Virus record (IMG/VR): IMGVR_UViG_3300032291_003763
Location: 1-56,511 of that record
DNA: 56,511 nt
Origin: a virus
Reading direction: 5' to 3' (one strand)
Under the pieces are notes generated by a model. It worked only from the letters and a program-made list of their open reading frames with translations, did not search any database and was not told the DNA's origin. Shown here in pieces: positions 1 to 8,094 of this stretch (position 1 is its first letter; each line of letters opens with the position of its first letter). Both the position numbers and the translations under genes were made by a program.

Positions 1-430
1 TACCACCAGTGTAGTTGGCAGTGCTGTCAGTATCCTTGGGCACTGTAGAGTATGCAGTAGCAATTGTGAATGGGCTCAACGCTTCTTGGCCAGCTGTTAC
101 GCTAGTAGCAGCAGCAGAAGTGTCAGTCAAGCTCTGAGCATAACGCACACGCAGGGTGTGGATTTGACCAACTGGACCAGTCATGGGCTGAACACCAACC
201 AACTCGTTAGCAATAACTGTTGGCATAACACGACGGATAACTGGCAGAATCACACGGTTAAGTGTAGCGATGTTACCAGATGCAGTAGAACCTGCGCTAG
301 CAGATTCTTTCAAATAGCGACGTGTATTCTCGAGGATTACATTCATGCTATTGCGTCGAGTTCCATTAAGACCTTCTAACAGTGCCTCTTTGGTTTCGCC
401 CCAACGACTTTCTAATAGTTCTTGTGACAT
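1..430 (-). CDS. 23: Major capsid protein gp23, N-terminal part (cut by window edge)
   Basis: This is the precursor of the main hexameric shell protein of the T4-like head. It reads leftward from an ATG at 428-430 and stays open to the window edge, so only about the first 143 residues are present. The translation contains the block IATLNRVILPVIRRVMPTVI followed by ANELVGVQPMTGPVGQI, which is the well-known conserved N-terminal region of T4-like gp23. A good ribosome binding site (AGGAGA on the minus strand, around 435-440) sits just upstream. It is the last gene seen in the 20-21-22-23 head block, as in T4. In the family, the N-terminal stretch before the conserved block is removed by the gp21 protease during maturation. 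The C-terminal part lies outside the window. Confidence 0.95.
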   Translation of the reverse strand, partial: MSQELLESRWGETKEALLEGLNGTRRNSMNVILENTRRYLKESASAGSTASGNIATLNRVILPVIRRVMPTVIANELVGVQPMTGPVGQIHTLRVRYAQSLTDTSAAATSVTAGQEALSPFTIATAYSTVPKDTDSTANYTGG

Positions 431-449
431 TTAAGTCTCCTTGTTAAGA

Positions 450-1538
450 TTAAAGACCTGCCAGGCGCTTGAGGTCAATCACGTTGCTGCGATCTTCCGA
501 CACACTGGGAACAGTATTTTTATCACCAGTTACTGCGGTGACTGATTCTGCAATTACTTTACGGGCTTTTACAGATCTGTCTTCCAACACTGCTGGTAGA
601 TATTTTTCAAAAGCATTTTTCAAACGGGCAGTTTGAACGCTTTCGAGTAAATTACGCATGACTTCTTGCTTTTCCCGGTTTAAGGGACGTAGCAATTCAT
701 CCATTGTGCTTTCACGCTCATTGGATTCTTTGATCATACGCAGTTCACGTTCTTTTGACTCCACCACGGTCTTTGCAGTACGGGTGATGTCGATTGCTTT
801 ACGCAATTTCTGATCTTTCTCAGCAATGATGTCATACAGTTTACGGACTTCTGCCTTCTCATTGAGATGGGTAGCACCGAACTCTGCTGCATACGCTTCG
901 AAAATTCTACGACCAAAATTGTTCTCACGAGCAACTTTGATATCTTCTTGTAACTGATTCAACTCAGACTTGAGATGACGACTAACAGCTTGACTCATTT
1001 TTTGAGCAGATTCTTTTACGAAACGGCTCTTTAACTGTTCAAGTTTGCCACGTGCTTCGCGTACCAGACGTACCTTTGTCTCTACGACATCGCGTTTGTC
1101 TTTGGCGAATTCTGTGATTTCACGTGCCAATGCTTGCACCACGAAGTTTTCGAGTTTTGCAACTCCTTCGGTGTGCATTTTGCGGTCTCGGCGCAGTTCG
1201 CCAATTTCTTCTGCAAGTTTAGAAACCATAAAGTTGTTGAACTTTGTAGCTGATTCTTTCATTTTGCCTTGGAAACGAACGCGATCTTCCGCCAGTGCTT
1301 GCTTCTCAGCAGCTACTTGCGCAATTTCTGCGGCCAAACCTTCTGTTACCATCTTGTCTAGGGCTTCTACCATCACTGTCTTGTCATGCTCGTAGCGTTG
1401 TGCAAACTCTTCTCTGAGTTCTCCACGTACCTGTTCACGGGCTTCGTTTAGTTTAGATTCCCAAGCTTCGTTGAGTTCTTGACTAACATCTTCCGTAATT
1501 AGGCCACTATCAAGCAGGGGTTTAATTGCATCAAACAT
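450..1538 (-). CDS. 22: Prohead core scaffolding protein gp22
   Basis: Probable main scaffold of the prohead core, around which gp23 assembles and which gp21 later digests. The 362-residue product is highly charged and almost entirely predicted coiled coil (roughly residues 15-300, rich in E, K, A, Q and R with heptad spacing). It has no enzyme motif and ends in a short polar tail. It is longer than T4 gp22 (about 269 residues). The call rests mainly on this composition and on position between the gp21 protease and gp23, the invariant T4 order. The ATG at 1538 is preceded by AGGAGAACC. The protein starts MFDAIKPLLDSGLITEDV, which resembles gp22 starts in marine T4-like phages. Confidence 0.85.
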   Translation of the reverse strand: MFDAIKPLLDSGLITEDVSQELNEAWESKLNEAREQVRGELREEFAQRYEHDKTVMVEALDKMVTEGLAAEIAQVAAEKQALAEDRVRFQGKMKESATKFNNFMVSKLAEEIGELRRDRKMHTEGVAKLENFVVQALAREITEFAKDKRDVVETKVRLVREARGKLEQLKSRFVKESAQKMSQAVSRHLKSELNQLQEDIKVARENNFGRRIFEAYAAEFGATHLNEKAEVRKLYDIIAEKDQKLRKAIDITRTAKTVVESKERELRMIKESNERESTMDELLRPLNREKQEVMRNLLESVQTARLKNAFEKYLPAVLEDRSVKARKVIAESVTAVTGDKNTVPSVSEDRSNVIDLKRLAGL

Positions 1539-1550
1539 GCCTGGTTCTCC

Positions 1551-2189
1551 TTAGATTTTGAGATCCCGAATGAGTCTTTTAACTTCATTCTTTAGGTATC
1601 TCTGCACTTTGTCGCTCTCGCCAGATTCCCGTGCCATTTCCATCAGCTTATGACCGTGCTTCATGTTCATAAGACCTTCATAAATTGCTGTTGGATACGC
1701 ATTGGGTGCGCTGGGTTGTGCAACCACATCTATAGTGACTATTTCAAAGTCACTTACATGTCCTGTTCTGTCGTCCACGTTGCCGCTGCCACGACTGCTG
1801 ACACCAAGTTTTACACCTGACGTGATCAGCGTTTTAATCAATTCTCCCATGGGAGTTGGCAGGATCTTCAACTTACCACAACCAGCATGTCCGTCCATCC
1901 ACATGTTTTCAACTGTGTGACACACACGGTCTAAGTTGATCTTTAGATCATCTGGATGGTCCACTTCACCTAACACGGAATTACCGCTGTGGATCTGTTC
2001 GTTGATGGTTTCTACTGCCTTGATAATTTCGTGTCGGGGATAGGTACGCCCATTTGCATTCTCCTTGTTGCCTTCAATGCAAATGCCTTTGAGGTAGAGA
2101 TGCTTTTTACCAGACATATCCGACTCTTCTAAGACTTGGATATTGGCCTGGCTAAAAGTTAAATCTTCTCTTAGGTACGTAGATCGCAT
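1551..2189 (-). CDS. 21: Prohead maturation protease gp21
   Basis: Serine protease of the prohead core that cleaves gp23, gp22 and itself before DNA packaging. At 212 residues it has the length of T4 gp21. Motifs fit the herpes-assemblin-like phage prohead protease family: His78 in GEVDHPDD, Ser131/Ser132 in GVSSRGSGNV, and an acidic residue in the strand TIDVVAQPSAP around residues 152-162. The family N-terminal motif GICIEGNKENANGRTYP (residues 35-51) is also present. It lies between the acidic core protein and gp22, 12 bases from gp22, so the genes are probably co-transcribed. Assignment of the exact catalytic acid is inference. Confidence 0.93.
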   Translation of the reverse strand: MRSTYLREDLTFSQANIQVLEESDMSGKKHLYLKGICIEGNKENANGRTYPRHEIIKAVETINEQIHSGNSVLGEVDHPDDLKINLDRVCHTVENMWMDGHAGCGKLKILPTPMGELIKTLITSGVKLGVSSRGSGNVDDRTGHVSDFEIVTIDVVAQPSAPNAYPTAIYEGLMNMKHGHKLMEMARESGESDKVQRYLKNEVKRLIRDLKI

Positions 2190-2193
2190 CTAA

Positions 2194-3033
2194 TTAACCC
2201 TTACGACCGCGTGGTAGTGGGCTAGTATTGTTTTGACCTTCGCTGCCGGCGCCCATTTTAGGCTTTGGTGCTGCTGAAGGCTTTTGTGTGCCTTGTGCAG
2301 GTGTGTTGCCGACTTTGCCGATCAAGTCTTTGGTGTTGTTGCTGTAAGCAGATGTGTCATGATGTCCACCTTCGGCTGCACCAGTGTGTACTGGACGGCT
2401 GGCCATGCCTGCTTGTCCGCTGTTGGCTGCATAGGTAGACTTCTTGTTTACGCCGCCTTCTTCACTGGTCACTGGCTTTGGGGCTGCTTTTAAACTCACA
2501 GCTTCCATCATGCCTGGTTCCATTTCGTCGGTGTCGTCCATTTCAATGGCGTCGCCGCCTTCGTCAGGACCAAATCCGTCGCCGTTGCCCATGTCGTCAC
2601 CGCCCATGAGGTCTTCAAACTCGGCCATCAACTGGTCCAGTTTGTCTTCTAAATTCATGATGTCGTCTTTGGTAGCTGGTTCTTCGCTGCCGCCTTCGTC
2701 ACCCATGCTAAATTCTGCTTCATCGTCAGCTTCGACATCGTCAATAAAATCATCAGCAGCGTCGCCGCCCATGGCTTCATCGTCGCCTTCGGCTTCCATG
2801 TTCATGTCAGATTCTTCTTCCATTTCTACATCAGCCATCAAACTTTCGTCGCCTTCTTCGAGGTCTTCGTCAGCTGATTCTTCAATATCTTCAGCTTCGT
2901 CGAGCTCTTCTTCAGCCATGATATTTTCATAGATTTGACGGCTTTTTTCCACAACAATGTCGTGGAATAGTTCGCGGGCTTTTGCCTCTTCGTCATTGAT
3001 TACATATTCAATCAATTGTTCAAAACGGTTCAT
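2194..3033 (-). CDS. Acidic prohead core protein (gp68/67-like position)
   Basis: Probable prohead core component. The 279-residue protein is extremely acidic from about residue 40 to 170 (runs of D and E with M and G) and then becomes basic and P/G/K-rich to the C-terminus. The first 40 residues (FEQLIEYVINDEEAKARELF, then IVVEKSRQIYENIMAEEE) form a predicted helix resembling the start of gp68-type core proteins in marine T4-like phages. It sits between genes 20 and 21, where T4 has 67 and 68. The ATG at 3033 has a GGAG ribosome binding site at 3042-3045 and a late-promoter element at 3065-3072. Whether it replaces 67, 68 or both cannot be settled here. Confidence 0.65.
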   Translation of the reverse strand: MNRFEQLIEYVINDEEAKARELFHDIVVEKSRQIYENIMAEEELDEAEDIEESADEDLEEGDESLMADVEMEEESDMNMEAEGDDEAMGGDAADDFIDDVEADDEAEFSMGDEGGSEEPATKDDIMNLEDKLDQLMAEFEDLMGGDDMGNGDGFGPDEGGDAIEMDDTDEMEPGMMEAVSLKAAPKPVTSEEGGVNKKSTYAANSGQAGMASRPVHTGAAEGGHHDTSAYSNNTKDLIGKVGNTPAQGTQKPSAAPKPKMGAGSEGQNNTSPLPRGRKG

Positions 3034-3064
3034 ATGGGAAACTCCTATAGGTAAAGTGTGCTGT

Positions 3065-3072
3065 TATTTACA
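3065..3072 (-). promoter_or_regulatory. T4-type late promoter element (TGTAAATA)
   Basis: On the minus strand this reads TGTAAATA, one base from the T4 late -10 TATAAATA. It lies 31 bases upstream of the ATG of the acidic core protein, with a ribosome binding site in between. The element sits in the loop of a 5-bp inverted repeat (GTGTG at 3056-3060, CACAC at 3071-3075). No -35 box is expected for gp55-dependent promoters. Confidence 0.5.
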
Positions 3073-3130
3073 CACAAGGAGAAAAACACCAGGTTTAAGG
3101 GGTGAAAAAGGCGTATAAATGTAAAGTTTA

Positions 3131-3349
3131 TTACATTGGCGCAGCAGGAGGAGGTGCGTACTGTTTTTTGACCAGTTTGAGTTTCTCCTTGAACTCATAC
3201 ATTCTCACGTCATTCATCTTTCTCAACTTGTTGAGTTGACGCAGTGTGAGACGAGTTTTTCGCAAATCACTTTCTTGCGGCTGACTGTTGTCTTGCGACA
3301 AGTCTTGATACGCACTGGGTTCTTTGTGAAAAAATTCGTTTAACAGCAT
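3131..3349 (-). CDS. Small basic prohead-region protein (gp67 position)
   Basis: 72-residue protein between the portal gene and the acidic core protein. The middle (residues 29-62: KTRLTLRQLNKLRKMNDVRM and on) is basic, helical and probably amphipathic. The C-terminus is a short P/A-rich tail. No catalytic motif is visible. T4 has the small prohead core gene 67 at this locus, so a core or portal-assembly role is plausible, but sequence similarity to gp67 is not evident to me. It starts 8 bases after the portal stop, with the late-promoter octamer TATAAATA overlapping that stop. Confidence 0.6.
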   Translation of the reverse strand: MLLNEFFHKEPSAYQDLSQDNSQPQESDLRKTRLTLRQLNKLRKMNDVRMYEFKEKLKLVKKQYAPPPAAPM

Positions 3350-3354
3350 GTTGT

Positions 3355-3362
3355 TATTTATA
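3355..3362 (-). promoter_or_regulatory. Perfect T4 late promoter octamer (TATAAATA)
   Basis: On the minus strand it reads GTATAAATAAC, an exact match to the T4 late -10 octamer. It overlaps the stop codon of the portal gene and ends 5 bases before the ATG of the 72-residue gene. A start site at the usual distance would fall at or just inside that ATG, so it may drive a leaderless message or mainly serve the downstream core genes. Confidence 0.55.
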
Positions 3363-5151
3363 CGCCAGGTGTGGTTGCACCACCTGCAGGCATTGCACCA
3401 CCAGGGGCAGCAGGACCGGCACCTGGCGTCACAGGAGGGGCACCAGCGCCAACAGGTGCCATGCCAGCCACTTCTTCACCAGTCTGAATGTCGCCTTCCA
3501 GTGCTCCAGGAGTAATGCCCACACTGCGTAGGTCTTGGCCTGCATTGGTGCTCATTTCAGGGTCGTCACGTTCTTCGCGCCACAACTCTTCGTTTTCCAC
3601 AATTTCTTCTTCAGTCAGTCCCAAGAAGCGTTGCAACAAGAAACGCTTGCTCATGTAAGGCAATGCTTCTAACTGTGTAAATGCACCAATACGTGTGGTA
3701 TCCAACTCGCTTTGGCGATAGCTAGCAAAGTTTTGAGGTGCATTAAACTTCAAATTAAACAGGCTAGAGTCTATGTTAAACCCACGCCATTTCATAAACA
3801 TTTTGAATTCGTCGTCTAGTTTTTGCACAATCAGTGCTTGCAGTCGTTCGCAGTACTGATTGAAACGATATTCTTGGATCAAGGCAGTTCCCACTTTGCC
3901 GTCACTCATGGCACGGTCTGAGTCGTCTGGGCCAGTGGGCAAATAACTGCTGGGCACACGCAGACCACGAGCCATTTTGTTGTTGAAGTATTTCAAGTCA
4001 TCAATTTCGCCCAGGTTCTGTCCGCCCTGTAGAGTATCTACACTGCTGCCACGACCGTCTGCTCCCTGAGGGAAAAAGTAATCTTCGTTGATCGACAGTG
4101 GGTTGTATGACGCATCCATCATGTTGTTGCCGCCACCTGTCATAGTGGGAATTCTGCGTTGATGCATTTCATTCTTGACTCGTTCCACAAATGCCATGGC
4201 CAAGTGCGATGGCATGTTGCCCACGTCAATTTTGAAGATTCGTCTTTCAGGGGCACGGCTCACACGATAGATCAACACAGCATCTTCCAGCAGTTCTTTT
4301 TGCTTGAATACCTTGTAGATCTGCTCCAGTATGCTGCGTCCAAAAGGCCAGAAAACATCTAGGCCTTCATTCAAACTGATATGTACCACATGCTTGGCAT
4401 CCAAACAAACTTCGTTCATGGCAGTCATAAAACGACTGTTGCCCACGCCGCCACCTGTGCCGCCATTGGGCATGGTGTAGTTGGCATTGCCTGATATGGT
4501 GCCTGTCACAGGGTTGGTCATGTAGTCTGTGGTGGTTTTGGCTGCCACAGTCATGTTTTGAAAGTTGGGGTTGATGTCACGAATCACATACTGCTCAGGA
4601 CGCTTGCCTTCTGATTCGTTCACAATTACCCGAGCCACTTTGCTCATGTCTACCCACATCATTTCAAACGTTTCTGGATCACGCACAAACACTTGATCGC
4701 CGTACTTGATGGTGTTGCGAAACAGTTTGAATATGCGCTGGTCTAGTTTGTTTAATTTGATCCACTGTTGCAGTTGCTTTTTAATAATGCTGACTTCGTT
4801 GTCTGTGGGCTTGTCACGATAATCAAGTTCAAACGGTGTGCCGTTTTGCTCGTTCATCTGTGTGGAAAACTCAGCAATGATGTCCAAACAAGCATTGATC
4901 TCTGAGTCCATGTCCATGTTCTCGTACTGATTGTAGCGTTCAATACGATTGGGGTGTCCTGAATAAACTTCAGGCAGTCTTGAAGCATAGTTGCGGAAGA
5001 TAAAGTCCGCAGGCATGCCTGTGTCGTTGCCGTCATTTTTTGAGTAGCCAGGCAGGCCAAATTGGTTCCTGCCTGAGATCGGGCTCATCACACCTGAAGT
5101 GTCTGCTACCTTGAAGTACTTTTTCCAGCCGGGTTGTTTGGGTTCTGCCAT
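3358..5151 (-). CDS. 20: Portal vertex protein gp20
   Basis: Dodecameric portal at the head vertex through which DNA is packaged and to which the neck attaches. The product is 597 residues from the ATG at 5149-5151 (T4 gp20 is 524). A GTG at 5154 would add one residue, and ATG is preferred. Features typical of T4-like portals include the N-terminal block RLPEVYSGHPNRIERYNQYE, the segment NACLDIIAEFSTQMNE, and KYGDQVFVRDPETFEMMWVD. The region VSRAPERRIFKIDVGNMPSH is among the best conserved gp20 stretches. The C-terminus is a P/G/A-rich tail of about 50 residues, longer than in T4. It precedes the core, protease, scaffold and capsid genes as in T4. Confidence 0.95.
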   Translation of the reverse strand: MAEPKQPGWKKYFKVADTSGVMSPISGRNQFGLPGYSKNDGNDTGMPADFIFRNYASRLPEVYSGHPNRIERYNQYENMDMDSEINACLDIIAEFSTQMNEQNGTPFELDYRDKPTDNEVSIIKKQLQQWIKLNKLDQRIFKLFRNTIKYGDQVFVRDPETFEMMWVDMSKVARVIVNESEGKRPEQYVIRDINPNFQNMTVAAKTTTDYMTNPVTGTISGNANYTMPNGGTGGGVGNSRFMTAMNEVCLDAKHVVHISLNEGLDVFWPFGRSILEQIYKVFKQKELLEDAVLIYRVSRAPERRIFKIDVGNMPSHLAMAFVERVKNEMHQRRIPTMTGGGNNMMDASYNPLSINEDYFFPQGADGRGSSVDTLQGGQNLGEIDDLKYFNNKMARGLRVPSSYLPTGPDDSDRAMSDGKVGTALIQEYRFNQYCERLQALIVQKLDDEFKMFMKWRGFNIDSSLFNLKFNAPQNFASYRQSELDTTRIGAFTQLEALPYMSKRFLLQRFLGLTEEEIVENEELWREERDDPEMSTNAGQDLRSVGITPGALEGDIQTGEEVAGMAPVGAGAPPVTPGAGPAAPGGAMPAGGATTPGV

Positions 5152-5155
5152 CACT

Positions 5156-5163
5156 TATTTATT
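5156..5163 (-). promoter_or_regulatory. Late promoter-like element (AATAAATA) before gp20
   Basis: The minus strand reads TAATAAATAAG immediately before the gp20 start and overlaps the stop of the upstream tape-measure-like gene. It fits the relaxed NATAAATA form of late promoters in marine T4-like phages. It is very close to the start codon (4 bases to the ATG), so the message would have almost no leader. Confidence 0.4.
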
Positions 5164-8083
5164 ACCGGTTCATGTTGGCACGCAGCAAACGTTGGTTAAC
5201 TGTGTTTGCAGCATTTTTGTAACGTGTCAACTGCTGTAGGCGATTGCTGACCTGCGCTACATAATCTTCTGAGTCATCCTCTGAGTCATCTTTGGCCAGT
5301 GATCTATTCATAATTTCTGCGGCTGCACTACGCAAACCAGCGACCACAGACTGTTTTATGGAGTTTATCACAGACACACTGTTTGTCATATCAGTTTGAG
5401 CATTGATATCAGGAGTGACCATGTCTGACATGCTGCCATTGATGATTTCCACTGGCACTGATCCATTTTTTAAAGGGATTTCAAAAGAGGCATCTTTGCC
5501 TTGGTGACGCTGCACTGTGCCAGTGGCCTGAAATATACCACCTGTTGCTGCTGGCTGCGGCATCTCTTCCAAGTATCGTTCAAAGTATTTTTTCCTGTCA
5601 GCAAGCCCCATCATTGCTGGACCATTTACATATCTAGTAAATGCCTCAACATCACTGTACAGTCCAGGATAACGTTTGGCAAATTCTACGGCTGTGGTTG
5701 CTGCAGGTCCCAACTGCAATAAACTTTCAGGCTGGTCAGCGGCTCCAGCACGCTCGTAGTTGGCCCGACCTGTGAGTTGGAAAAATCCTCGACCACGAAA
5801 TAATGCACCGTCACCTGGTCGCTTGTTGCCAAGATTTTCTAACCCGTATTGATAACTGGGAGAATCTGCGTCCCCGCCATACACTAGGCTGCCTATTCCT
5901 TCTACTCCTTGGGTCACTGCTGTTTCTAATCTCTCATCCGGCACATCTTTCAATCTTTTAAAAGTGCGGCGCAGTCCTAGTTTGGTATAACCAAGATTTT
6001 CTGTCAGATACAAAAAACCACCAGTTTCTTTGGCAGCCTGGGCCATAATGGCAGCTCGTGCCACACGATCTGTTACCCCTTGACGATCCATTTCATCCAG
6101 CATGGCTTTGATACCATCCTTGGGATTGATAATTTTCAACAATGGCTCGTTTGATCCCTTACTAGTGTCTCCAGTGTCAGATTTGGACGGTACTGCTGCT
6201 GAGCCTGGAATTGTCACAGGTGCTGTGGGTGCTGTAACAGGTTCGATATTTTGTTTTGGTTTTTCTTTGAGTGCTGCAGGTGGCTTGACCACAGGTGGTG
6301 GTGGTGGCGGTGCAGGTGGCTTGACCACAGGTGCAGGTGGCGGTGGCGCTGGTGGCTTGACCACAGGTGCAGGTGGTGGTGGAGGTGGCTTGACCACAGG
6401 TGCAGGTGGCGGTGCAGGTGGCTTGACCACAGGTGCAGGTGGCGGTGCAGGTGGAGGTGCTGGTGGCTTGGCCACAGGTGGAGGTGCTGGTGGAGGTGCT
6501 GGTGGTTTGGCTGCAGGTGGAGGTGGTGCTGGTGCTGGTGCTGGTGGTGTGGTCAGTGCCCCAGCTCTCATTGCTGCTGCTATGCCTTCTGGTGTTTCTA
6601 GGTGGCCATCTTTTAATGGTGGAGTAGATGGCGTAGTTAGTTTTTCAATTATTTTTTCAAGTATACCAGTTGAATCTTTAGCTGCCTCACTCACAGTGTT
6701 TATTGCTGACACGGTGGTTTTAACACCATTTTGCATGACTTTTTGTGTGTCCAGCATGATTTTTTGCTGTGCCACAGTCACGGCTGTCATGTCTTGCAAC
6801 AACTTATCAGTGGCTTGACCTGACTGCACTCCTTGATTTTTAGCTGCCTCGGTTACCTTGGCTGCGGCAGCAGTTAGCCCTTGATCTTTGACAATGTTAG
6901 CTTGTCTGGCTGCTGAAGTGCTCAACAGCAGTTTGTCATTCATTTCAATTTTGCCCAGTTGCACACCCATCATATTGTAGGTGTCGGCTATTTTGACATT
7001 GACTTGTTGACTGCCTTCAATATCAGACATGGTGCCACGTTGCACTCGTTCAATGATATCTTGGCCTTCGCCCAGTGTGCTGCGTGTGAATTTTTGTGCT
7101 GCTTCAGTGTCCACAAAACCTGCCACAGCAGCCCGCATGCCCCGAGCAGCTTCAGGATTGGTGCTGGCCAATGTTTTGTTAAACTGCACCAAACGATCAG
7201 CTTCGTCACCGCGGCCTTCGGCTCGCAACTGTTGCAGTTTGGCTAGGAATCTTTGTTCGGCTAGAGCTTCGCGTTGCAGTGTTTCACGTTCTTTTCTAGA
7301 CACACCGGTGATTTTGGTCAGTTTATCTTCTTCAATCAAATAGTCACGATAATCAGCGGCCAATTGATCTGCATTGCGACCCTGAGTGCGAAAAAGTCTA
7401 GTTTGTAAAGCCAAAAATTCCACAGCACCTTCGTTTTGTTGCTGTTGTGAAATGCCGGCATTTTGTAAACCAGCTCTAAAAGGTACCATGGCTGCCATCA
7501 TGTCATCCAGCTGACGGCGTGCCTGTGGCACACTGCCACTCATAGCAGCCAAATCTTGACTGCGTTCAGCCATTTTTTGTATCACGCTGTCAAGCTCAAA
7601 TACTCCCACACCCAGTTTCTGCGAAGATTCGTACACTCCAGTCATGCCTTCTGCACCAGCCGCTCCTATACGCGACATGGCTTGAAAACCTCGGAATTCT
7701 GCATCAGCTTGCTGAGTCAGAGCTTTGGCCAACTCTGTAGTTTTGGCCACTATTTTTAACAGTGTGCCTAGTACTATGCCCAGTGGTCCGCCCATGCCAA
7801 TCATCATGGTGCCAAGGCCATCAGCAGTTTTGCCTGCTGCGTCTACCGCCCCTTCGAATGTTTTGGCTGCAGATGCACCTCGATAGGCATTGCCAACGGT
7901 TTGGCCAATCACATCTGACAGACCTTGCAAAGCCTGTCCTGCTCCCCCCACCACTTTGCCAAAATCACTGGTGCCTGTGGCTGCATTCAGCTGTAGTTGA
8001 GCTGTTCTCGGCAGCAATTCGCCAAAATCGCGCAGTTCTTGATTGATTTTGGCTTGCAGTTCTGAGTCTTTGTCAATGGCCAT
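5162..8083 (-). CDS. Tape-measure-like tail protein with GH19 lysozyme-like domain
   Basis: A 973-residue mosaic protein. Residues 1-500 are helical and A/Q-rich with a hydrophobic stretch around 90-112 (GMGGPLGIVLGTLLKI), as in tail tape measures. Residues about 512-602 are a repetitive proline-rich linker (PPAPVVKP-type units). Residues about 655-845 form a glycoside-hydrolase-19 domain: AQAAKETGGF carries the expected catalytic Glu, and FRGRGFFQLTGRANY is the family signature. The tail of the protein has a GG-(I/V)-F plus IPLKNG motif also found in its neighbour. The N-terminal half is clearly paralogous to the next gene (8095-10833), sharing FRTQGR, TGVxRKxRE and GGPLG. I infer a role as tape measure or hub-associated lysin acting on peptidoglycan during DNA entry. 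Confidence 0.75.
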   Translation of the reverse strand: MAIDKDSELQAKINQELRDFGELLPRTAQLQLNAATGTSDFGKVVGGAGQALQGLSDVIGQTVGNAYRGASAAKTFEGAVDAAGKTADGLGTMMIGMGGPLGIVLGTLLKIVAKTTELAKALTQQADAEFRGFQAMSRIGAAGAEGMTGVYESSQKLGVGVFELDSVIQKMAERSQDLAAMSGSVPQARRQLDDMMAAMVPFRAGLQNAGISQQQQNEGAVEFLALQTRLFRTQGRNADQLAADYRDYLIEEDKLTKITGVSRKERETLQREALAEQRFLAKLQQLRAEGRGDEADRLVQFNKTLASTNPEAARGMRAAVAGFVDTEAAQKFTRSTLGEGQDIIERVQRGTMSDIEGSQQVNVKIADTYNMMGVQLGKIEMNDKLLLSTSAARQANIVKDQGLTAAAAKVTEAAKNQGVQSGQATDKLLQDMTAVTVAQQKIMLDTQKVMQNGVKTTVSAINTVSEAAKDSTGILEKIIEKLTTPSTPPLKDGHLETPEGIAAAMRAGALTTPPAPAPAPPPPAAKPPAPPPAPPPVAKPPAPPPAPPPAPVVKPPAPPPAPVVKPPPPPPAPVVKPPAPPPPAPVVKPPAPPPPPPVVKPPAALKEKPKQNIEPVTAPTAPVTIPGSAAVPSKSDTGDTSKGSNEPLLKIINPKDGIKAMLDEMDRQGVTDRVARAAIMAQAAKETGGFLYLTENLGYTKLGLRRTFKRLKDVPDERLETAVTQGVEGIGSLVYGGDADSPSYQYGLENLGNKRPGDGALFRGRGFFQLTGRANYERAGAADQPESLLQLGPAATTAVEFAKRYPGLYSDVEAFTRYVNGPAMMGLADRKKYFERYLEEMPQPAATGGIFQATGTVQRHQGKDASFEIPLKNGSVPVEIINGSMSDMVTPDINAQTDMTNSVSVINSIKQSVVAGLRSAAAEIMNRSLAKDDSEDDSEDYVAQVSNRLQQLTRYKNAANTVNQRLLRANMNR
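6279..6550 (-). repeat. Proline-rich coding minisatellite (about seven units)
   Basis: About seven imperfect units of 30-50 bases, each containing (plus strand) GGTGGCTTGACCACAGGTG or a close variant, followed by a variable number of GGTGCA/GGTGGT triplet pairs. On the coding minus strand they encode KPPAPPPAPVV-type linker. Unit length differs by multiples of 3, keeping the frame, which suggests slippage-driven length change. The strong base bias opens long antisense frames on the plus strand that are not genes. Confidence 0.9.
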
Positions 8084-8094
8084 TGAGGGTCCTA

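Noticed and set aside
2444-2932. 162-residue serine-rich plus-strand open frame
   Set aside because: Antisense shadow of the acidic D/E-rich core protein; serine runs arise from reversed acidic codons.
6102-6818. Long plus-strand glycine-rich open frame opposite the proline-rich linker
   Set aside because: It is the mirror image of the minus-strand proline minisatellite; the GH19 protein on the other strand is convincing on both sides of it.
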